From the NCBI RefSeq assembly GCF_017744655.1, contig NZ_JAGIAW010000005.1, positions 235,246-299,245 of the forward strand: a stretch of DNA of 64,000 nt, in the 5' to 3' direction. Below, one piece after another: positions 26,651 to 35,928 of this stretch. This stretch comes from Devosia sp. GTDB taxonomy: Bacteria > Pseudomonadota > Alphaproteobacteria > Rhizobiales > Devosiaceae. A model generated the notes under the pieces. The model saw only the letters and a program-made list of their open reading frames with translations, searched no databases and was not told the origin of the DNA. How positions within the stretch are numbered: position 1 is the stretch's first letter; each line of letters begins with the position of its first letter. The position numbers were made by a program, and so were the translations under genes.

Positions 26651-26775
26651 CTCGTCCCCCAATCGTGCTGCATGCGATCCGCAGAGCCCGGCTGGTCAAG
26701 CTAGCCGCAGCTCGATGGCAAGGCCAGCCCCGCAGACGCGGAAGTTCGAGCGAAATATCGTGTGATCGTAAAGGT

Positions 26776-27738
26776 CTAGCCGAGCGGCCGCGCATCGCCC
26801 GGTGCCATACCATAGACACTGCGGAAGACGCGATAGAAGGTGGCAAGGCTTTCAAAGCCGCTGGCATAGGCCACCTGCGACACGGTCAGCTCCGGTTGCG
26901 TTGCCAGTAGCCTCTGCGCCTCGCCGACGCGCATGAGCGCCAGTGTGCGGCTAAACGTGTTTTCGGCGTCTTCGAACAGCATATGCAGGTGCCGCACCGA
27001 AAGGCCGAGGCTGCGCGCCACCAAAGCCGGCGTCAGGTCAATCTGGTGATACTGGGCCGCCATGATATCGATGGCGAGGTAACGCAGGCCCGCGCGAATG
27101 GCGCCGCGCACTTCGGGCAGGCTTTCGGGCAGCCGTCCACGCGCCGCCAGCCCCAGAAGGGCAATATGGGCGATATCGCGCTCCGGATCGGCCGAGGCCC
27201 GTTTGCTTGAGGTCAGAACGTCAAGCAGGGCCCGCAGCGGACGCAGCGTCCTGCTCCCCTCAATGGGCCTAGCCGCAACCAGATCGGTGACGGACCGACC
27301 CAGCGTCAGCTCGTCGGTCACCGGAATCTTGAGCATGCGGAACTGGAAACCGCCATCGGTCCCCGGCGTCGCGTCATAGGGCAGATCGGAATGATTGATG
27401 ATCATGTCGCCATTGACGATCATCTCGCTGCGTCCCGAACCGGTATCGAGCCGCCCCGGCCCGCGCGCCTTCAGGCCCAGACACAAACTATTGCCCGCGA
27501 CCCGCGCAATATCGGCTTCGGTGCGTCGAATGACATAGGCGGAGGCGGCAATGTGCGAGACTACCGCCGTGCCGAATTTTTCGGCGCGAAACGAGCCCTC
27601 AAAGGCGGCGCGGCGCTCTGCCGGCACTTCGATGGTGACGCCGAAGAGGCCCCTGCTCCGCACTTCGCGCCACTGCTCGAAGCGCTCCCTCGGGGCCACG
27701 TCATCGGTGGAAAACTCAGCATTCTGGCCCCCCTCCAT
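26776..27738 (-). CDS. AraC-family transcriptional regulator
   Basis: A 320-aa regulator with an N-terminal AraC_binding_2-like ligand domain (FSTDDVAPRERFEQWREVRSRGLFG) and a C-terminal double helix-turn-helix (LTPALVARSLGLSVRHLHMLFEDAENTFSRTLALMRVGEAQRLL and SQVAYASGFESLATFYRVFRSVYGMAPGDAR). ATG 27738 is preferred to the TTG at 27774. No target gene is evident nearby. Confidence 0.9.
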   Translation of the reverse strand: MEGGQNAEFSTDDVAPRERFEQWREVRSRGLFGVTIEVPAERRAAFEGSFRAEKFGTAVVSHIAASAYVIRRTEADIARVAGNSLCLGLKARGPGRLDTGSGRSEMIVNGDMIINHSDLPYDATPGTDGGFQFRMLKIPVTDELTLGRSVTDLVAARPIEGSRTLRPLRALLDVLTSSKRASADPERDIAHIALLGLAARGRLPESLPEVRGAIRAGLRYLAIDIMAAQYHQIDLTPALVARSLGLSVRHLHMLFEDAENTFSRTLALMRVGEAQRLLATQPELTVSQVAYASGFESLATFYRVFRSVYGMAPGDARPLG

Positions 27739-27812
27739 GGCGCGCACGGAACAGGATTTGAGGCGAAAGGTCAACTTTTAGCTATTTTTCTACCCATGCG
27801 ACCCGGCGAACC

Positions 27813-28205
27813 CTAGCCCTCCGTGCGGCTCCCACCGGACCGGTCCCGCGCATAGTGCCGCGCCAGCGGAAAAGGCGGCAGCCAGGCCTCGCGGCGAATG
27901 GTCCAGAGCTCGTAAGTGGGCCGGAACTGGTCGGGCGAATCGAGCGAACCGAGATTGATTTCGACCTCGTCGCCAGTACGCGAAAATACCGACGAGCCGC
28001 AGTGCGGGCAGAAGCAGCGCCCGACATAGTCGCCCACCTCCCCCGAAATCGTCACGGCGCTTTCCGGAAAAATCGCCGAGGCATGAAACAGCGCGCCATG
28101 ATGCTTGCGGCAATCCGTGCAATGGCAAATGCCCACCCGAAACGGCCGGCCCCGCGCCACAAACCGCACGGCGCCGCAAAGGCACCCGCCCGCAACCTCC
28201 TCCAT
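27813..28205 (-). CDS. GFA-family zinc protein
   Basis: A 130-aa CENP-V/GFA-domain protein with the zinc-binding cysteines in GGCLCGAVRF, HCTDCRKHHGA and CFCPHCGSSVFSR. Family members are annotated as glutathione-dependent formaldehyde-activating enzymes, but most are uncharacterised. The ATG at 28205 lies 3 bp past the LysR stop, and its GGGAG site is inside the end of the LysR gene, so they are translated together. Confidence 0.9.
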   Translation of the reverse strand: MEEVAGGCLCGAVRFVARGRPFRVGICHCTDCRKHHGALFHASAIFPESAVTISGEVGDYVGRCFCPHCGSSVFSRTGDEVEINLGSLDSPDQFRPTYELWTIRREAWLPPFPLARHYARDRSGGSRTEG

Positions 28206-28207
28206 GC

Positions 28208-29077
28208 CTAGCTCCCTTCCATAAGACAAAGATCGCGAAACGCCTTCACCGCCGCCGAAGGCCGGCGCTCGCGATGGTAGAGCAGGCTAAAATTGCGCTG
28301 CGGCAATTGAAAGGGCAGGATCGCCAGGCGCCCCGCCGCAACAAGCGGCGCCACCACCATTTCCGACAACACGGCCGCGCAATCACTGTTGAGAACGGCA
28401 TTGAGCACCGCCTCATTGGTTGGCAGTGACAGGGCGACAGTCAGCGTTGCCGGATCGACACCAAGGCCCAAAAGCCCGGCGACGAATTCGGCCCGCGTCC
28501 CCGAGCCCGGCTCGCGCATGATCCAGCGAAAATCCGAAAAGCGCGGCTTGGCAAGCGCGACCGCCGGCACGGAGACCGCAACCAGCCGATCCCTGCCGAT
28601 GGGACGCACGGCTAGCACCGGCGCCTCGACGTGCCCCTCGACAATGCCCAGTTCGGCCGCGCCCGATATGACCGCCTCGGCCACATCATTGGTATTGGCC
28701 GCGGCAAAATTGATGGCAATCCCCGGATGCGCCGAAGCAAAGGCGAGGAGGCGCGAGGGCAGCCAATAATTGGCCACCGTCTGGCTTGCCATGACATCGA
28801 GCGTGCCGCGCCGGAGACCACCGAGATCGTTGAGCGCCTGTTCGGCCTGGCGGACGCGCGCCAGTGTCTGTCGCGCCTCTTCGAGAAAGGCCAGCCCATC
28901 GCGAGTCAATTCGATCCGTCTTCCGACGCGGTCAAACAGGCGCACGGAATGAAAGGCTTCGAGCGCCTTGATCGCCGCGCTGGCGGCCGAAGGCGTCAGC
29001 CCTACCGCAGCCGCGCCTTGCGTTAAATGCTGGCGCTCCGCCACGGCGATGAAGATGGCCAATTGCTCGATAGTCAC
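28208..29077 (-). CDS. LysR-family transcriptional regulator
   Basis: A 289-aa LysR regulator. The N-terminal winged helix-turn-helix (IEQLAIFIAVAERQHLTQGAAAVGLTPSAASAAIKALE) is followed by a substrate-binding domain (about 88-285). It is divergent from the YeiH-type transporter, the same pairing as yeiE-yeiH of enterobacteria, so it very likely regulates that gene. Confidence 0.92.
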   Translation of the reverse strand: MTIEQLAIFIAVAERQHLTQGAAAVGLTPSAASAAIKALEAFHSVRLFDRVGRRIELTRDGLAFLEEARQTLARVRQAEQALNDLGGLRRGTLDVMASQTVANYWLPSRLLAFASAHPGIAINFAAANTNDVAEAVISGAAELGIVEGHVEAPVLAVRPIGRDRLVAVSVPAVALAKPRFSDFRWIMREPGSGTRAEFVAGLLGLGVDPATLTVALSLPTNEAVLNAVLNSDCAAVLSEMVVAPLVAAGRLAILPFQLPQRNFSLLYHRERRPSAAVKAFRDLCLMEGS

Positions 29078-29129
29078 GATCTATACGATTTTACCGCATG
29101 AAACATGCTGAATTATGCGATGGATTCTA

Positions 29130-29146
29130 ATGAATGCAAGCTTCAT
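29130..29146. promoter_or_regulatory. LysR-type operator candidate
   Basis: ATGAATGCAAGCTTCAT, a 5-bp-arm palindrome with 7-bp centre, sits in the 98-bp divergent gap between the LysR gene and the transporter, where LysR proteins usually bind. Confidence 0.5.
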
Positions 29147-29175
29147 CCTCCAATGCACTCGCGTTGGAGTAAATC

Positions 29176-30180
29176 ATGCTACCGCTGCCGCAATTTCGGC
29201 AAATCATTCCCGGTCTAGGCCTATCCCTCGCCATGGCCATTCCAGCCCTTGGCCTCGAACGCTTGCAGCAGCATTTTCTGGGCTGGGTTGCGCTCGATGG
29301 CCTCGTGGTCGCGATCATGACCGGTATCGTCCTGCATAGCCTTTTCGGGCTCGCCGAGCATTTTCGCGCCGGCGTCACTTTTGCGGCCAAGACCGTGCTT
29401 GAAGTGGCCATCGTTCTGCTCGGCGGCACGATCAGCGCCGCTGCCGTGCTGCAGATCGGCCCCGTGGTGGTCGCCGCCATCGTGCTGGTCGTCGTGATCG
29501 CACTGGGCCTCAGCTATGGCATAGGCCGCGCCTTGGGCCTCGATGCACGCCTTGCCACGCTCGTTGCCTGCGGCAATTCCATTTGCGGCAATTCCGCCAT
29601 CATGGCCACGGCGCCCGTCATCAAGGCGCCGGCCGAAGACGTCGCCGCCTCGATCGCCTTTACCGCGGCGCTGGGCGTGCTGGTCGTCCTGCTCCTGCCG
29701 CTCGGCGTCCGGCTCCTCGGGATCAGCGAATGGCAATATGGCGTCATTGCCGGCCTCAGCGTCTATGCCGTGCCGCAGGTCCTTGCCGCGACGGTGCCGG
29801 TCGGGGTGATGAGCACGCAGATCGGGACCCTGGTCAAACTGATCCGCGTGCTGATGCTCGGCCCGGTCGTGCTCGGCCTTGGCCTCTTGCAGAAAAACCG
29901 GCCACGCGGCGTCCTGCCATTCTCGGCGCTCGTCCCCTGGTTCATCCTGGGTTTCATTGCCATGATGGGCGCGAGATCGCTCGGCCTCCTACCCGAAGCC
30001 GCCATCCCAGCGCTGCAAGATGTCTCATCCTGTCTGACGCTCGTCGCCATGGCCGCCCTGGGCCTCTCGGTGGACCTACGCTCGGTCATGGCCTCGGGCG
30101 GCCGCGTCCTGGCCGCCGGATTTCTTTCCGTCGTCATGCTGATCCTGCTGGCGATCGGCGCGGCATTCGTCCTCGCCTAG
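29176..30180 (+). CDS. YeiH-family putative sulfate/sulfite exporter
   Basis: A 334-aa membrane protein of the YeiH (UPF0324) family with about 10-11 helices. Conserved motifs are ALDGLVVAIMTGIVLHS, VTFAAKTVLEVAIVLLGGTIS, the ACGNSICGNSAIMATAPVI signature, and AVPQVLAATVPVG with LVKLIRVLMLGPVVL. Some members of this family are linked to sulfite or taurine sulfonate metabolism. It is paired with a divergent LysR gene. Confidence 0.9.
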   Translation: MLPLPQFRQIIPGLGLSLAMAIPALGLERLQQHFLGWVALDGLVVAIMTGIVLHSLFGLAEHFRAGVTFAAKTVLEVAIVLLGGTISAAAVLQIGPVVVAAIVLVVVIALGLSYGIGRALGLDARLATLVACGNSICGNSAIMATAPVIKAPAEDVAASIAFTAALGVLVVLLLPLGVRLLGISEWQYGVIAGLSVYAVPQVLAATVPVGVMSTQIGTLVKLIRVLMLGPVVLGLGLLQKNRPRGVLPFSALVPWFILGFIAMMGARSLGLLPEAAIPALQDVSSCLTLVAMAALGLSVDLRSVMASGGRVLAAGFLSVVMLILLAIGAAFVLA

Positions 30181-30200
30181 GACAAGCCCGGCGCGTGGGA

Positions 30201-30491
30201 TCACAAGGGCCAATCCTTCCACCAGATGGTCATCTGAATCACGGCGACGAGGAAACTGAAGACGGTCATCACCACCGTAGCGAACCGACCAAGGCCAGCG
30301 CCATGGAGCAGCAGCCAGTTCAAGCCGAAGGTAATTCCCGCCAGAAGCGCGAGGAAGATCAGGCCTGCCAACCACATCATCTCCATACCCGGCAACTGGG
30401 TCGCAACAAGGATGGCGACGGCCGACGCGATGAGGAAGGCAATCCAGTTCGAGACGGTGAAATAGTCGCGCGAGGGAGTAGGACGTTCCAT
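30201..30491 (-). CDS. Small three-helix membrane protein
   Basis: A 96-aa protein with three predicted transmembrane helices (about 15-32, 38-60 and 68-90) and a Trp-rich C-terminus (TIWWKDWPL). I do not recognise a family. It is the last core-chromosome gene before the island boundary. Confidence 0.75.
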   Translation of the reverse strand: MERPTPSRDYFTVSNWIAFLIASAVAILVATQLPGMEMMWLAGLIFLALLAGITFGLNWLLLHGAGLGRFATVVMTVFSFLVAVIQMTIWWKDWPL

Positions 30492-30603
30492 GATTCAGTT
30501 TCCGTGACAGCACTACACGTGCCGGCTGCCTTGACCGATCATGTTGTCACACGAAACGAAGCAAGCCACGACAGGCTACAAATTCATCTGATGCTTGGAA
30601 AAC

Positions 30604-30628
30604 TGGTGCTGCCGGACAGGATTGAACT
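30604..30628. other. Left attachment site of island A (25-bp direct repeat)
   Basis: TGGTGCTGCCGGACAGGATT plus GAACT is identical to 49320-49344. On the minus strand it reads as the T-arm and acceptor 3' end of a tRNA, including CCA. Sequence on both sides differs between the copies. The flanking 30492-30603 holds no gene. Confidence 0.85.
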
Positions 30629-30713
30629 CTGCTATCGGGCTGCGAAAACACCGGATTTGCTGGGTTTCAAAGAACGCCAACTAACGTCTGAGTACCAATA
30701 ACGAGTACTCTCG

Positions 30714-31721
30714 TCAAGCGTCGCCGGGCTTGCGCACCCCCCTCAATGGCACCTCCATTATCGAGCAGGCTTCATCGTCAGAAGCCCCTCCTTCACGCGT
30801 TATCAACCCCTCCGCATCGTCAAGAGGCTCGATGTCAATTGGGACGGCCTCGCCAGCCCATTCGCAGTCGTTGCATCTAGGGCGCTCCCAGAGAATATCC
30901 ATGTCGTCAGTACGCCTCCCCTCCTCGGCCCGCAGGTGAGGCGAGCCACATTCTGGGCATTGATCTGGCACGCCCCGCATGAGCCGGATGACCAAAGACG
31001 TAGCCAATCCAATCGCATGCTCTACGGTGGACACTGCGGTTTCGGCGTCATGCCATGTCGCGCTCTTGGCATGGGTCAGCCAGTTCGTGAACGTCCATGC
31101 GCCTGTCAAAAGGCCCTTTTGGAGCTGGCGTCTCTCCTTGTGGCTATCCCCCGGTAGAGCAGTATTGCAGATGATCTCCGCCCAAGCCTTGAAGTCTGCT
31201 CGCTTTGGGCGCTCCTCTGACGCCCAGTCATGCTCGTCCTGGGCAATGGCAACGAACGCCAGAAGCACCTCTCGGCAGCGCACACCGATCGTCTGGTAGT
31301 CCGCGACGTTATGGGCTTGCCCCAGAGCCGCTGAAGCGGCACGCAGGTCGTTCCAGACATCGCCAAAAGGCAGGACCCTCCTTCCGTTTGACGCTTGTCG
31401 TCCCGTGCGAGGAATGCGTAGACAGAGCCCCATGTGAAAGGTGACAGCCAAGTCCATGCTGGGGAACTGTTGTTGTGAATAAAGGTTTGTGGGGTTTGTG
31501 ATCACCCACCATCTATCTCTATTGGTGTGAATGTCCCAAACATCGTGGCGATGACCAATGACGGTCTCAGCGTAGACCTTCTGCATGAACTCAATCTTCA
31601 GCTCAGGCGCTTGCCACTCAAAGTAGCTGGTGACTTCGTCTATTTCCTCTTGTGTAGCTGCAAGCACTTCCGCACCATAACCATCAACGTTTCTTTGGCC
31701 ATAGTACTGCGAATATTGCAT
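30714..31721 (-). CDS. Unknown protein with C-terminal zinc ribbon (island cargo)
   Basis: A 335-aa soluble protein that I do not recognise. The C-terminal third has a zinc ribbon (CPECGSPHL ... CNDCEW), and a helical middle contains KAWAEIICNTALPG and WTFTNWLTHAKSATWHDAETAVSTVEHAIGLATSLVIRLM. It is the leftmost gene of island A. It is divergent from the next gene, and the longest start options of the two nearly touch. GC content is lower than in the core. Position beside the attachment site suggests cargo, perhaps defence. Confidence 0.7.
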   Translation of the reverse strand: MQYSQYYGQRNVDGYGAEVLAATQEEIDEVTSYFEWQAPELKIEFMQKVYAETVIGHRHDVWDIHTNRDRWWVITNPTNLYSQQQFPSMDLAVTFHMGLCLRIPRTGRQASNGRRVLPFGDVWNDLRAASAALGQAHNVADYQTIGVRCREVLLAFVAIAQDEHDWASEERPKRADFKAWAEIICNTALPGDSHKERRQLQKGLLTGAWTFTNWLTHAKSATWHDAETAVSTVEHAIGLATSLVIRLMRGVPDQCPECGSPHLRAEEGRRTDDMDILWERPRCNDCEWAGEAVPIDIEPLDDAEGLITREGGASDDEACSIMEVPLRGVRKPGDA

Positions 31722-31800
31722 GACGGACAGCACCACTTCAGGACGCCGATTTTCTCACCTCTATCTGGCCGGCGGAGACCCCCGAAGCGACAGTAGTCGA

Positions 31801-32562
31801 ATGAGGCGTCGCCTCAGCGTTGCTTGTCCTCTAACGGCGGGGCTAGATGATCATCTGGAAGCGGAGCTGGGCGTGTATGCGGGCCATCGACAACTAAGCA
31901 GCCGCACGAGAGCCTATCTAGGCGTCGCTCAAAAATTCTTCGTGGAGGGCCAGCTTCGCGACGTACTGGACGCGGTGACGCTGATCTATCATTTCACGAA
32001 GAGCCGTGACCCCGAGAATGCGCGCGAGTGGCGGGAAGACGCTCGGAGGATATTCGCTGAGGAAAATGTATCGTACAGCGTGGATGAAGAAGGAGGGGTT
32101 CACTACGCCGTCGATAGTGCCTTTGAGGCCGTAAAGGCGGGCGCCCTATCGTCGCTTCGCGGGCCTCGCTATGCGAATGCCGCTGCCATGTTTGAGCAGG
32201 GGATGCGTGCTTTGGATAGCACACCGCCAGACGGCAAGGGCGCTATTCGTGCTGTCTTCGCTTCGGCTGAAGGCCTATTCCGCGTCATGTTTCCGAGCGC
32301 AGCGCGACTTGGAGCGGCAGAGGCAGAGCAACACATTGGACCAGAATTGACGAAGCTATATGATGGAGACCCCACAGCACGACGTGCTGCGTCCAAGTTG
32401 CTCGCTAGCTTTAAATCGTGGGTCGATGGGGCTCACTTCTATCGCCACGAGCAGGGGCAAGAAGAGGTGTCTCAACCGCCTTTAGGATTAGCAGTTCTAC
32501 TGCTTCAAGAGGGCTCTGGCTACATCAGGTGGCTCGCGCAAATTGACCAGAAGCACGGATAG
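31801..32562 (+). CDS. Unknown helical protein (island cargo)
   Basis: A protein of 253 aa from the ATG at 31801; an ATG at 31720 is also in frame, but the extra N-terminus looks non-coding and would abut the divergent gene. It is predicted mainly helical with no recognised motif; ANAAAMFEQGMRALDSTPPDGKGAIRAVFASAEGLFRVMFP resembles a bacterial helical-repeat or abortive-infection style fold only loosely. It is the sole plus-strand gene of size within island A. Confidence 0.65.
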   Translation: MRRRLSVACPLTAGLDDHLEAELGVYAGHRQLSSRTRAYLGVAQKFFVEGQLRDVLDAVTLIYHFTKSRDPENAREWREDARRIFAEENVSYSVDEEGGVHYAVDSAFEAVKAGALSSLRGPRYANAAAMFEQGMRALDSTPPDGKGAIRAVFASAEGLFRVMFPSAARLGAAEAEQHIGPELTKLYDGDPTARRAASKLLASFKSWVDGAHFYRHEQGQEEVSQPPLGLAVLLLQEGSGYIRWLAQIDQKHG

Positions 32563-32571
32563 GTGGTTGGA

Positions 32572-32706
32572 ATGGTGGAGGAGCCCACGGTCAATGACTT
32601 TCTTGATCGCCTTAGGATGACGACGCAGGAGGTCAAAGCCGGTCTGGAAGAGCAACTAGTTCAACTGGAGTTTGCCGCTCACTGCGGTCGGGGGTGGCAA
32701 GCGTAG
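32572..32706 (+). CDS. Possible small protein
   Basis: A 44-codon frame 9 bp after the preceding gene, with AGGTGG upstream, encoding a helical acidic peptide (VNDFLDRLRMTTQEVKAGLEEQLVQLEF). It may be a real small partner of the upstream protein or chance. The remaining gap to 32811 shows nothing. Confidence 0.35.
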   Translation: MVEEPTVNDFLDRLRMTTQEVKAGLEEQLVQLEFAAHCGRGWQA

Positions 32707-32811
32707 CCGCAAACGCTGCTACGCGCGGTATTTTGGCGGCCCTGACATCACTTGCTACCGCGCTAAGACCTTCATAGGACAAAAACCTTTTTCAGGTCGC
32801 ATTGCCGCATC

Positions 32812-34263
32812 CTACGGGGTCAGCCTTCCTGCTGTTCTGATGGCGTCACCGTAGCGGTGCATTAATGACCTCGGTCCGTCTATGGTGTGCGTACGTTGAT
32901 GGGCCGCTTGGAATTCTTGAGACAACCGCTCTTTGACCCAGAACGTGCTCGGTGAGCCTTGATGTTCATAGACCGAAGGTAGTGGGCCCGCCGCCATCGA
33001 TACAAAGATGCCGAACAGGTCATCAACGGAACAGGAGTAATCTTCAAGGCTATCTCGACCAGTGCTTTTGTATAGTTGCACCCTGTGCAGACCAGCACGG
33101 GAAGGCTCAATTTCCTCAAGCATGCGCTGATATTCATGCGTCAAAGAGGGCTCAATATTGCGGTAGTACCCGACAATCATAGGCACCAAGACCGCAAGTT
33201 CCAGTGGGGCGGCGGACGCCCATGTGGTCACAACCGAGCGCAGCAAATCGTAGCACTGCTCAACCTCCCGCAGGGACAATCCATATCGAAAAAACGTGCC
33301 ACTCAAGTACGAAACGATATCTGTAAACGGGGGCACCGAAACCTTCTTCTGATCTAGCGCGTAGCTCGAAATAAGAACTCGCATGAGATCGCTAAGGTCT
33401 GGGTCGGTAAAAGTGTAAGTTCTGTCAAAAAATTTGGTGAGGTAGCGGCGACTATCAAATCCTTGGCCGTATACAGACCTGATCGCATGCTGCAACTGCG
33501 CCGTGTCGGTGGCCACTACAAATATCACATCGTCAATGTCGAAGAGGTGCTTCATCCTCTCGATTAGGGAAATGGCGTACGTAGGGCGGCATCTGTCCAA
33601 CTCATCTACTAAAATGAACAGGGGCGCCCGGTTCGTCGCAGAAGGCATCGTTCCGAGGAACGCTGAAAGGCTGCTCCGAAACGCGCCGATTGATCTTTGC
33701 GTTTCCTTAAAGCCAGCGAGCAGCGCGGCCGCACGTTCATCCACGAGCGGCTTCAACTCGTCAACGGCCGCATCTACCGCACTGTCTATGCCCAACTCGC
33801 CACTCGCCTCCCAAGCCGCCAGTCCCGCCTCGGCCCCGTCCCCCACAAGTTTCTTTAGCAGGTGCCAGCCCGCACCCTTTGCAGTTGCGAGGGCAACTTC
33901 CGCACCAGCCCTTTTGGCCCGGTCCCAAGCCGACTTCGCTTGGTCACTAAATGTGGCATGAGAGGCCACAACCTCATCGACTGCGGCCATGACTGAAAGA
34001 AGGGGGTCTTCGGCGTGGTCATCCTTCCAAGCATTGACCTCAGCAACCAAATAGGTGTCTTCCCGCAAATGGTCCGCGAGACGCTTCAGAAAGAAGCTTT
34101 TTCCTCGTCCCCACTCGGCGTCAAGATTTAGGACGTAGGAGGCCGGTCTCCCAGCCGCCCTTCGTTCGTGAACTCTGTTGTTCAAGAAGGTAACCAGAAA
34201 GGCGGCGTCTGACCGCCTCCCAAGAAGATCATCTTTCCAGACGCTGTCAAAATCGAAAGGCAT
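32812..34263 (-). CDS. KAP-family P-loop NTPase
   Basis: A 483-aa KAP NTPase. Walker A is NLDAEWGRGKSFFLKRL (residues about 45-60) and Walker B is APLFILVDELDRCRPTYAISLIERMKHLF. The typical KAP insert between them is rich in Ala and may form membrane-associated helices (about 105-190). ATG 34263 is used; a GTG lies at 34272. It directly follows the AAA ATPase gene (17 bp), so they form one unit. KAP NTPases recur in phage-defence loci such as Qat systems; a defence role here is inference. Confidence 0.85.
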   Translation of the reverse strand: MPFDFDSVWKDDLLGRRSDAAFLVTFLNNRVHERRAAGRPASYVLNLDAEWGRGKSFFLKRLADHLREDTYLVAEVNAWKDDHAEDPLLSVMAAVDEVVASHATFSDQAKSAWDRAKRAGAEVALATAKGAGWHLLKKLVGDGAEAGLAAWEASGELGIDSAVDAAVDELKPLVDERAAALLAGFKETQRSIGAFRSSLSAFLGTMPSATNRAPLFILVDELDRCRPTYAISLIERMKHLFDIDDVIFVVATDTAQLQHAIRSVYGQGFDSRRYLTKFFDRTYTFTDPDLSDLMRVLISSYALDQKKVSVPPFTDIVSYLSGTFFRYGLSLREVEQCYDLLRSVVTTWASAAPLELAVLVPMIVGYYRNIEPSLTHEYQRMLEEIEPSRAGLHRVQLYKSTGRDSLEDYSCSVDDLFGIFVSMAAGPLPSVYEHQGSPSTFWVKERLSQEFQAAHQRTHTIDGPRSLMHRYGDAIRTAGRLTP

Positions 34264-34280
34264 CGGGCCCACACACTTAA

Positions 34281-35834
34281 TTACGCAGTTTCTTGTAGTG
34301 TCTCCTCCGGCAAAATGGCGCGGCGGATAGACCGATAGTCGTCAAGCGGCACGTCCACGAAGGACCCATCGTCCGTATTGAAAAGGCCCCCAGGAGCCTT
34401 GGCGGTGGTGATCAGTTCAACGTAGCAACCGTAGTCAATCTTGAAGGCGTCGTATCTTTCGCCCGGATTGTCATGCGACGAAATATTCTTCTTTAGCAGG
34501 TGTATGACGCGGGCATCGAAAAGCTGGTCCATCGTCGTGTGGCGCGTATTCGCCTTGAAAAGGAAAGCTCGCGCTTTTCGATTTCCGATGATTTCGCTGA
34601 CGATCTTTTCCAAGACGTTCGATAGCAGCTTATTCGCCTGTATCGGCGCAGCTTTGTCCTGCTGATACCAATCCCTCGCGCTGGCACGTATGTCCGCCAC
34701 AGAGACGGCCCGTCCGTATGCCTTCGTCGCGACTTTTGCGGCTAGATTTAGGGCATCACGTGGCACCCCTTCCGCCGCGCGCACCAGTTCTTCGAAAACA
34801 GGATGCTGCGTAAACACCGTCTGGATCAGCTCATCAGGACTGGTGAACTGTTCACCGAATTCAGACGCCTTCAAGTGACGAAAGAGCAACCGCTTGAAGA
34901 AATCGACAGACTTATTTTGATCGTTGTCGAAGACCAAGAAGTCATCAAGATTTAGGTCTGTAGATATGTCCGCCCCAAGTTCGAAGCCGACGTAAGAACC
35001 ACTTTCTCCGGCCACAAAGAACGATGAACGGTGTTCAATGGCAGCAATTTTGACCACGATGTTTTGGACAGGAAAAAAGGTTCGTCTGAACAAGTCGGCT
35101 AAGTGGGGCTGCAATTCCACCGGCACCTCACTCCATTCATCTATTAACACCCAGACCCTAGGATTTCCGAGTATTGCCAATAGACTTCGTAGCGTTCCCT
35201 GTACCCTCCCAAAATTCAGGCTAAAGCGTTCCCGCCCCGTTGCCGAACGCGCAGTTTCCTCCACTTGGCTGCTTTTGGAACCGCCCGACAAACTCATATC
35301 TAGGTTACTGGGCGAAACGCTGGCCGTAGCTCCCACTTCAGCGGCCGTATCGCTTGATGACCTAGATGAGGTGGTCACTTCACCATGTACACCGACCTCA
35401 CTGATCGACGCTTCGAAATCTTCGAAACGCTGAGCGAGTTCGCTTGGGTTGGTGTGAGTGGCGAACCGCTGAACAATCAACTCGAAGAGTTCGATACTGA
35501 AAGCTTTCAGCACATCTAAGATCAACCGAACGCTTCTCTCGGCAACCGAACGAGAAAAGTCGTTGTAGATCGAGCCGTCCGAGCCGATTGAGCGCAAGTC
35601 GAGATAAACTACGTGATCGCCCCGACCACGAATTTGGGAGGACAGGTAAAGCAGAGCGTGAGTTTTTCCCGTCCCCCGTCGACCGTACAATATCTGGCTG
35701 TTAGGCGTCGATAAAATCGCTGTCAGGGGTGCTGTATCGACAAACGTATCGCTGAGGATTTCCGTCGATACTTTTTCCGCGCGTTTCGCGAACCCCAAAA
35801 ATGCTTGCTGAGCCGCTTCTAGTTTGTTGATCAA
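34281..35834 (-). CDS. ORC/CDC6-like AAA ATPase (island cargo, TTG start)
   Basis: A 517-aa P-loop ATPase. Walker A is ILYGRRGTGKTHALLYL, about residue 50, and the Walker B region is RVWVLIDEWSEVP. A low-complexity Ser/Thr-rich insert lies between them (about 165-210). Tentative winged-helix-like C-terminus. The TTG at 35834 is chosen because a purine/G-rich AAGGGGGGGG lies just upstream; a C9 run here could vary by slippage. It is the first gene of a two-NTPase operon with the KAP protein. I know no named system with exactly this pair. Confidence 0.75.
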   Translation of the reverse strand: MINKLEAAQQAFLGFAKRAEKVSTEILSDTFVDTAPLTAILSTPNSQILYGRRGTGKTHALLYLSSQIRGRGDHVVYLDLRSIGSDGSIYNDFSRSVAERSVRLILDVLKAFSIELFELIVQRFATHTNPSELAQRFEDFEASISEVGVHGEVTTSSRSSSDTAAEVGATASVSPSNLDMSLSGGSKSSQVEETARSATGRERFSLNFGRVQGTLRSLLAILGNPRVWVLIDEWSEVPVELQPHLADLFRRTFFPVQNIVVKIAAIEHRSSFFVAGESGSYVGFELGADISTDLNLDDFLVFDNDQNKSVDFFKRLLFRHLKASEFGEQFTSPDELIQTVFTQHPVFEELVRAAEGVPRDALNLAAKVATKAYGRAVSVADIRASARDWYQQDKAAPIQANKLLSNVLEKIVSEIIGNRKARAFLFKANTRHTTMDQLFDARVIHLLKKNISSHDNPGERYDAFKIDYGCYVELITTAKAPGGLFNTDDGSFVDVPLDDYRSIRRAILPEETLQETA

Positions 35835-35928
35835 TGGCCCCCCCCCTTCTTGTCTACGAAAAACAATAGACACCCCCGCACGGAGACACGCAGAGACTAG
35901 CGCGAATGGCAGCACGGTTATCCACAGA

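Noticed and set aside
34281..35915. The longer upstream start (MLPFALVSACLRAG...) for the AAA ATPase
   Set aside because: The extension crosses a C9/G9 run that looks like a ribosome-binding region, and it has no family-like sequence; TTG 35834 fits better.
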